Shown piece by piece: positions 59,834 to 64,000 of a stretch of DNA of 64,000 nt (position 1 is the stretch's first letter; the number at the start of each line of letters is the position of its first letter). This stretch comes from Neospora caninum Liverpool (Eukaryota > Apicomplexa > Conoidasida > Eucoccidiorida > Sarcocystidae). The DNA lies in contig NC_018397.1 in NCBI RefSeq assembly GCF_000208865.1, positions 3,811,748 through 3,875,747 of the forward strand. Direction: 5' to 3'. The notes under the pieces were generated by a model. That model was not told where the DNA came from and ran no database searches. It saw nothing but the letters and a program-made list of their open reading frames with translations. The translations under genes and the position numbers were made by a program.

Positions 59834-62800
59834 TCACCGCAGCCCGGAAGCCAGGAGATTCCAGTGGAAACCGATGAGAGAAAACGGAGATGTTCGGTTG
59901 GCCGCCCTTCCGCTTAGCACCCCATCTGCTTCGCACTCCAAACGATAGAGCCTGAAGCATCGCAAAACGCAGGGGACAGACGGAAACTGCATGCACTGCG
60001 TTTGGTCGCGTCGGGACCCAAGGGCGGTCGAAAAGGTTTCGTGGTGACATTCCCGCGGCGAGATAACTACGGCAAAGACTTTCTTGTGCACAGATGGAAA
60101 CTCCCGCCGAACCGAACGCCCACACGGATCCACCGGCACTGTGTGACCCGCCAACCGGAGACCTCCGACAACGCAGTAGACACATGTGTAACCATATACG
60201 TTTGCAATCCCTCAATGCATCCATATGAATATATTTAGATAGATATGCATGAGTCCGTGCGGAGCATAGATGTAATTATATGCTGAACCGATATATATAT
60301 ATATATATGTATATTTATGCATACGCTGCGTAGATCCTTGTGTCCCATCGGCAACAGGGTTGTGGGGCGTCGCGCCGGGGTGTTACTGTGGAGATAACAC
60401 ACACAAAAACCGTTTGAAACGACCCCGCGAGAAACGACCATTGCCGTCGTTCCCATGGTATGCGCCGGGGAAACAAAAAAGAAGAGAAGGCGGACAATCA
60501 AGAACAAAACACGCAGAGTTTACCGTGGACAGTTGAGATTCTCTCGTCGCGTCCGTCTTGAACAGGATGTGCTGCTTCGCCAATGCCCAGCGCCGTGATA
60601 TCTGCGCCCATGAGGGAAAAACCGAAAAAAAACAGAGACGCTTCGGAAACAGGCAATAACAGAGAAGCAACGAACGAAAAGCAAGACCTACCCTCTCCTC
60701 TCCTGTCTAACCGAAATTCAGAGTGGCGAAACACGCCTCGTAATTGCCCGAAGCGGCACCCAAAAACGGCCACACACACCTACACAAGGCATGTGGGGAA
60801 GCGAATGGATCTGCGTAGGTGAACGTTATTATATCTGTATATTTATCCGTTCACGGAAGTGCCAGGAAAGGCATAATCAAGGGAAGTGACGAGGAAACGT
60901 TTGCCAACTACGAGAGGTGAATGCGTTGCACGAGAAACACACTCCCCGCTTCGCTTCTTGAGTTAGTGAGAAGCTGAGAAGTAAACAGCACAAACCAGGC
61001 GAAACACGACGTACTGGTCGCGGTTTTGTGGGCCACCTTGAGCTGCGCTTGCCAGAGGCTAATCTGTCCCTGATCGCTCTCAGTAAATATCGACCTGCAC
61101 GCAGAGAGAACAAGAACTCACAACGGGAGGATCACTTTTTCCCTTTATGTCTCGCCCCTCCGAGAGTTCAACGATCATCTCGACAAGTAAACCTTACACT
61201 TATCAACGAAGTGCCGAGCCGGCACGTGCGGGACTGGATGCATGGCCGGTGTAGGCCGCCCGCGGCCGCGAAATACGTGGTGAAGAGCAAACTAAAGAAG
61301 TCGCCGTCTCTGCTTTCCCTCCCTTTTCCCGTACACTGATGAACAGACAGAGAACACGTCCGCGACGACCTGCGCCACGCAGTCGTTGACAGAGCTTCGT
61401 TGCCACTCCGTGAGTCGTTACACTGCCAAGCAAAGCGAAAATGAGAGAGGACGAGAAACACAAGTAACAGTGTCCGGCTGACGGCCTCCTCAAAAAACAC
61501 GCGAAAGCGTTCGTATCATTGACGCTGCGCTTCCCCTGACCACGGTAAACCAGCCGAGCAGCACGCGACATCCGACTCGCAACAGAGACAAGGTCGGCAC
61601 ACCGCCCAGAGCTTGCTGCCTCGCACCAGCATTGCTAAGGTGACAGAGAATCCGTCCCCAGTTACTCGGTTCGCGAACTCACCGGTGGAGATAGACGTGC
61701 TGGAAGAGCTGCTCGATGGATGCGCGCGCCCACGAAAGCTAAGGGCAAACAGCATATGGCAGGCGACGCGGGACAAAAAGAGGTGCGAACAACAGACGAG
61801 TGAGGGGCCTTTAGAGGAGCTTCCAGGAAACTCTTCAGGACTTGAGGCTCGTACAAAACAGAGAATGACAGCACCAGCCGCGATCCTTGTGGCGTCGGTG
61901 CACGGTCTCGTTTCCCTGTCTTCCCTCGCGTTGTCCCCGGTTTGTCGTCTACTCGGAAAGAAGTTTCACCAGAGAAAGAAACGGTGGGAGCTTGATCGCT
62001 GAGGTCCGTCCAAACCGACTTTGAACGTGGAGACTGGTTGGACTGACAGGGGAGAGGAAAACGAAAGAACACGGCACCACACCGGGGAGATGGGCACGGG
62101 AACTGGCGGCGGGCCGAATCCAAGATGCTAAGCAGAAGAAAGAGACGGGGGAGCTCAGACGTCAGAGACGAAAGGGGGAGAAGGGACTTACGTTTCGGTA
62201 GGTGAAGACGGTCGCAAGACAGTCGATGAAGAAGCATCTCATCAGATTCAGCAGCTCGGATTTCCTGGACACCCCAGCACGAACAAGAACAGCAGTGCAT
62301 GTCTCCCGCGCATACGCAAGCTTCCTCGCTTTCGCGGGATCGCGAATCTGGCGGTCAGTTTTGTGAATGCACAAACGCACCTGCGTAGTCCCCACACACG
62401 CACGGATTCAACATATCTATCTGTGCAAATGTGCGCAAATTTACCGCTGTGTGCACTCTGTTTCGCCTTGGAGCCCAATGCGTGTACAGACAAATGCAAA
62501 GGCAGACGTGTAGCTGGTTGACCAGTGTCCTTCCAGGCAAAGCTTCAGTGAACCGAGAAGGAGAATTTCCCGGGATCACGAGGAACCTCAGATGTGCGGC
62601 CAGCAAATTGTATCGCCTGCGTCACCCGTGACAGCACCGGTTGCCGACCGCTCGGATCGCCCACAGATGGTCTTCACGAAAGGGACTGGCAAGGGGAAAG
62701 GCCACCGTTCGTCGGAAGCCAAGAACCGACGACCGCAGAGGTGACTGAGGATTCAGGCGTTCGCCCCATTGTCCCTGCGCTGCTTACTTGAGTGGTAGAG

Positions 62801-63949
62801 GCCATTTGACCTCCGGCGACTCAAACATTTCCTCATCGAGGTCTTCGCTGTCCGGGTCCTCGCCCGCACAATCTGGGGTTTCTGGGTCGCTCGGAGTAGG
62901 CATTTCGTTCTCTCCCTTCTCTTCCTCTTGTTCGGAACTGGAGGCAGGCATCCGCTGTTGCTCAGCACGATTGTCTGGTTGGTCGTCTCCTGTTTCCCGT
63001 GCCTGTCCTGGTGTCGCAGAACTTTTCGGCGAGGAGACTTCTGTATGGCTGCCTGTCGCCCCAGACGCGAGTGCCTGGCATGCTTCCTTACCCCGTCTCT
63101 CTTCTTCTTCCCTCAGACCAGAGTGGGAGCTATCGGTGGCCTTCGCCGGAGAGACAGGCGACGAGGAAACGGTCGAATCTCCTGGCAAAGATGCGCTCGC
63201 TTCCACAAACTTCGCTCCGGGGCCTCCTGGGAGGGGCGCGGAGTCAGCGCCTACCGGGGAGTTCTGCCTGCCAGCTTCGGGAGCCGGGTCGTCCGTTCCC
63301 TCCTCGTCTTCCTCTGGTTCTTCTCCTTCCGCCGCTGCCGCCTCAACAGATTCCGCGATGGCGTCGACTGTCCGCCGAAGTTCTGCAACTTGCTGGTTGA
63401 ACTGGAAGGGGTCATCGGTGAAGAGGAGAAGATGAGTTTTGCATCTGAGCTGCAGGATTTCGAGGAGTTCTTTCTCTTCATCCGACAACTCCACCTCGTC
63501 TTGAGCTTCCGCCTTGACGGCGTCCCCTCGGTCGCCCTGCGTAGACCCCACACCGTCTCGCGGGTCCCCGCCAGGTGCCTGGGCCTTCTGTCCCTCGAGC
63601 CGCCGCTTGGCGTCCTCCAGCCCGACCACGAGCGCCGCCGCCGCCTGGGCAACGGCAGCCACCGTCGCCTGTTTCCCCGAATCCCTGTCTTCTCTGCTTC
63701 CGTTGTGGTGCCGTTTGCCGCCTGCGCTGTCTCGCGGCATGACCACAGTCGCGAGCTGCGCCTGCAGCACTGCTTGCCGAGCCTTGGTTCTCGCGGCGCG
63801 AACGCGATCCAGATGAAGCGCCAGGTCTTGGCGTTTCCGCCGCTCGCTCTGGAGCAGAGGCTCGATGGTTTCCCGGAAGAAGGTCTGGATTTCTGTCCTG
63901 CCTTCGGACGCGTTCACGCAGGTCTCGGTCGACGCAGCCGTCAGGAACC
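59834..63949 (-). CDS. Unrecognised acidic/helical protein, 5'-partial
   Basis: C-terminal 642 residues of a gene entering from the right edge; the exon starts at 63949 after tttgcag. Exons with consistent phase: 63949-62788, 62616-62580, 62380-62192, 61738-61683, 61094-61015, 60601-60524, 60162-59834 (TGA). The first exon has a basic helical N-part (QSERRKRQDLALHLDRVRAA), a middle helix (LLEILQLRCKTHLLLFTDDP) and a long Ser/Glu/Asp tail. An in-frame TAA at 62784 lies inside the donor CTCAA|GTAAGC, so it is intronic, not the end. Later exons are helical (IRDPAKARKLAYARETC; SELLNLMRCFFIDCLATVF; SIEQLFQHVYLH; QISLWQAQLKVAHKTAT) and the last is Cys/His-rich. I cannot name the family. The 37-nt exon 62616-62580 is the least certain. 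Confidence 0.6.
60290..60312. repeat. (TA)n microsatellite
   Basis: AT run in the intron between exons ending at 60524 and starting at 60162 of the rightmost gene. Confidence 0.85.
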
Positions 63950-64000
63950 CTGCAAACAAGCAGCGTTTCGTCGACGAAGAAAAGTGCGACTGCCAGAGCT

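Overview
The window reads as nuclear DNA of a coccidian apicomplexan of the Toxoplasma/Hammondia/Neospora group. The signs are genes of many exons with GT-AG introns, very large proteins rich in serine, alanine and glutamate, long 5' and intergenic leaders, scattered (TA)n microsatellites, and a secretory subtilisin with a transmembrane tail typical of this phylum. The species cannot be fixed from sequence alone. All gene models below were built by hand from reading frame, splice sites and codon-phase continuity; none has transcript support.

Layout, left to right. (1) 220-5897, + strand: the C-terminal part of a Puf6/Penguin-type (CPL domain) Pumilio-like protein, entering from the left edge. 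(2) 6349-7786, - strand: a small protein with a signal peptide, a Pro/Ala-rich body and a C-terminal hydrophobic helix, resembling a dense-granule-type secreted protein. (3) 10825-11284 (perhaps from 11571), - strand: a short orphan gene. (4) 11897-19578, + strand: an unrecognised coiled-coil protein made of many small exons and a few large ones. (5) 23163-34297, - strand: a 15-exon type I membrane subtilisin, best matching the SUB2 class, with a long acidic N-terminal extension that carries a 24-bp coding repeat array. (6) 35863-44034, - strand: a very large serine-rich protein of unknown function. (7) 47670-57714, + strand: a greatly enlarged RPAP1 (RNA polymerase II-associated protein 1). 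(8) 59834-63949 and beyond the right edge, - strand: the C-terminal part of an unrecognised acidic and helical protein.

Genes 6 and 7 are divergent across about 3.6 kb of presumed promoter DNA. Genes 1 and 2, 4 and 5, and 7 and 8 are convergent pairs. There is no operon logic. Two genes (1 and 7) are housekeeping nuclear or RNA-related. Two (2 and 5) are secretory-pathway products that probably act in parasite secretory organelles. Three (4, 6, 8) are lineage-type proteins without a recognised domain. No rRNA, tRNA, CRISPR array or transposon was identified.
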